Assembly: GCF_039655875.1 (NCBI RefSeq) | Contig: NZ_JBBYXK010000002.1 | Coordinates: 558,001-622,000, forward strand | Direction: 5' to 3' | Origin: Emcibacter sp. SYSU 3D8 | GTDB taxonomy: Bacteria; Pseudomonadota; Alphaproteobacteria; SMXS01 | DNA: 64,000 nucleotides | The notes under the pieces: generated by a model | Database searches by the model: none | What the model was told of the DNA's origin: nothing | The model's input: the letters and a program-made list of their open reading frames with translations, nothing else | In this document: in pieces, positions 62,835 to 64,000 of the stretch | How the letters are laid out: the number at the start of each line of letters is the position of its first letter | Numbering within the stretch: position 1 is the stretch's first letter | Translations under genes and position numbers: made by a program

Positions 62835-64000
62835 TTAGGCAGTCCTTAGCCCCAACCAGATACTGACCGGCCGCACCCGTCGCAGCACCAGCCATTCGAA
62901 GAGCGCGATCGCGATCAACGACGCCCCCAGCACCGGCAGGAACACCGCCAGCGCCAGGATCAGCACGGCAAGGCCAACGCCGATGCGGCCGTCCGGCGCA
63001 GGCGGCGCACCCAGCCGGCCGTCGGGACGCCGCTGCCACCACATGACGTAGCCGGTGACGCTGAGTCCGATCAGCGACAGCGCGGTCAGCACGCCCAGCG
63101 CCTGGTTGAGCGGACCGAACAGCTGGCCCTCATGGGCGGCGATGCCGTAGCCGACGATGCGGTCCACCAGATGACTGTCGCCGAAGCCTTCGCGCCGCAC
63201 CACCGCGCCGGTGGCCGGATCGAGCACCAGCATGACCCGCTGCGGCCGGTTCTGGGTATCCGAGCGCGCCACCCAATCGGGCGATTTCGGCCAGCGGTCG
63301 GAGGGCGGCTGGATCAGCACCGGCGGCGGGAGGCGCAGCGGCCGGACCGCCGCGACCATGGCATCGAACGAGTCCGGCACGCCCGCAGGGTGCGCCCCAT
63401 GGCCACCAGGAGCGTGATCGTGATGGACGTGGGCCGCCATGCCGGCCTTCCAGTCCTGCTTGCCGCCGGTCATGCCTGTGGCCTGCTTGATGTCCTTGAA
63501 CGCGCCGCCCCACACATTGGTCCAGGGCAGGCCCGAAAGCAGCAGGCACAGCGCGAAGGCCGACACCCAGATGCCGATCACCGCGTGAAGGTCGCGCCAG
63601 AACTGCCGCCCACCCTGCTTCAGGCGCGGATAGAGCACGCCGGCCAGGCCGGCGGCCTTGCGCGGCCACCAAAGGTAAAGCCCGGTCACGATCATGACGA
63701 TGGCCCAGCTGGCCGCCAATTCCACCAGGATCGCGCCCGAATCGCCGATCAGCAACTCGCCGTGGATGGTCTTGACCACCTGCATCAGCCGCTCGTCCTC
63801 GGGCACCATGCCGAGCACCGCCGCCGATCGCGGGTGAACGAACACCCGGACATCGCCGTCCGGCCCCGCCACGGTCACCCGCGCGGCATCGGCCGCGTCG
63901 GCGCGTACCTCGTAGGACCGCAGCGACGATCCCGGTACCGCCGCCAACGCCGCGCCGACCTGCGCGGCGGCGCTGGCGGAAGCCCCGGTTCCGCCGATGC
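62835..64000 (-). CDS. PepSY-associated transmembrane protein, 5' end missing
   Basis: The frame is open to the window edge, so the N-terminus is missing; at least 388 residues are seen. After a PepSY-like domain (RSYEVRADAADAARVTVAGP..., then HGELLIGDSGAILVELAASWA) come helices with YLWWPRK, RDLHAVIGIWVSAFALCLLLSGLPWTNVWG-type (PepSY-TM), a His-rich loop (HVHHDHAPGGHGAH), and C-terminal helices. Such proteins are inner-membrane, often next to TonB receptors for iron, and may reduce ferric siderophores. No partner is visible before the edge. Confidence 0.88.
   Translation of the reverse strand, partial: IGGTGASASAAAQVGAALAAVPGSSLRSYEVRADAADAARVTVAGPDGDVRVFVHPRSAAVLGMVPEDERLMQVVKTIHGELLIGDSGAILVELAASWAIVMIVTGLYLWWPRKAAGLAGVLYPRLKQGGRQFWRDLHAVIGIWVSAFALCLLLSGLPWTNVWGGAFKDIKQATGMTGGKQDWKAGMAAHVHHDHAPGGHGAHPAGVPDSFDAMVAAVRPLRLPPPVLIQPPSDRWPKSPDWVARSDTQNRPQRVMLVLDPATGAVVRREGFGDSHLVDRIVGYGIAAHEGQLFGPLNQALGVLTALSLIGLSVTGYVMWWQRRPDGRLGAPPAPDGRIGVGLAVLILALAVFLPVLGASLIAIALFEWLVLRRVRPVSIWLGLRTA

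Overview
The window is high-GC, densely coded DNA from an alphaproteobacterium. The class call rests on several independent markers: a GcrA cell-cycle regulator, an IalB-type periplasmic protein, a SAM-II riboswitch, a sigma-32 gene behind a GGAAC-N17-CGTT (EcfG-type) promoter, and the gene pairings metZ-apaG, argD-argF-hslO and argH-lptM-lysA. The order cannot be fixed from this window. There is no prophage, integrase, transposase or CRISPR array; the DNA looks chromosomal with a few small accessory patches.

Layout. 0-5 kb: the start of a cysteine hydrolase and a cytochrome P450 diverge around a perfect palindrome, followed by a glycine-rich stress-type protein, a BCCT osmolyte transporter and tRNA-Ala(CGC). 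5-14.5 kb: yggT-yggU-folD, argG, an asparagine synthase/glycosyltransferase pair, cfa, rlmN, an IalB-like protein and a SpoU methyltransferase, with two copies of a 77-bp palindromic repeat at convergent gene ends. 14.5-21 kb: a lone higA with a possible toxin remnant, a Cys-rich secreted protein, two tandem DMT exporters, a peptidase-like protein without its zinc motif, an SDR enzyme, phhB, an O-methyltransferase and a small tyrosine phosphatase. 21-27 kb: korA-korB (2-oxoacid:ferredoxin oxidoreductase), a membrane-anchored WG-repeat protein and an adrenodoxin-type ferredoxin-NADP reductase; together the two enzymes could link 2-oxoacid oxidation to NADPH through a ferredoxin encoded elsewhere.

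27-36 kb is the stress block: an ECF sigma factor, a probable membrane anti-sigma factor and a His-rich periplasmic sensor (CnrYXH logic), TauE and a TIGR02186 protein, rpoH, an aminotransferase, and a Lon-like protease overlapping a USP-like protein. 36-39.5 kb: an ABM-like protein, a GST, a cupin, a GIY-YIG nuclease fused to a PD-(D/E)XK tail beside tRNA-Gly(CCC), and an MscS channel. 39.5-47 kb: a MASE1 hybrid histidine kinase; a SAM-II riboswitch plus terminator in front of paiB-metZ; then apaG, folE, argE and an esterase. 47-52.5 kb: an aldo/keto reductase, a helical-repeat secreted protein, a ZIP-like permease, a lipoprotein parvulin, gcrA and an orphan ABC-2 permease. 52.5-59.8 kb: argD-argF-hslO, and argH-lptM-lysA divergent from a TlpA-like lipoprotein. 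59.8-64 kb: a low-GC patch with two small unknown proteins and a DUF1778/GNAT toxin-antitoxin pair, an acyl-CoA dehydrogenase and a PepSY membrane protein cut by the window edge.

Most prominent theme: arginine biosynthesis (argG, argE, argD, argF, argH), with methionine, lysine and folate/pterin genes, is spread through the window. The items most worth following up are the fused nuclease, the SAM-II/paiB-metZ unit, the metal-sensing sigma block with its EcfG-type rpoH promoter, the His-tailed ZIP-like protein and the 77-bp repeats.
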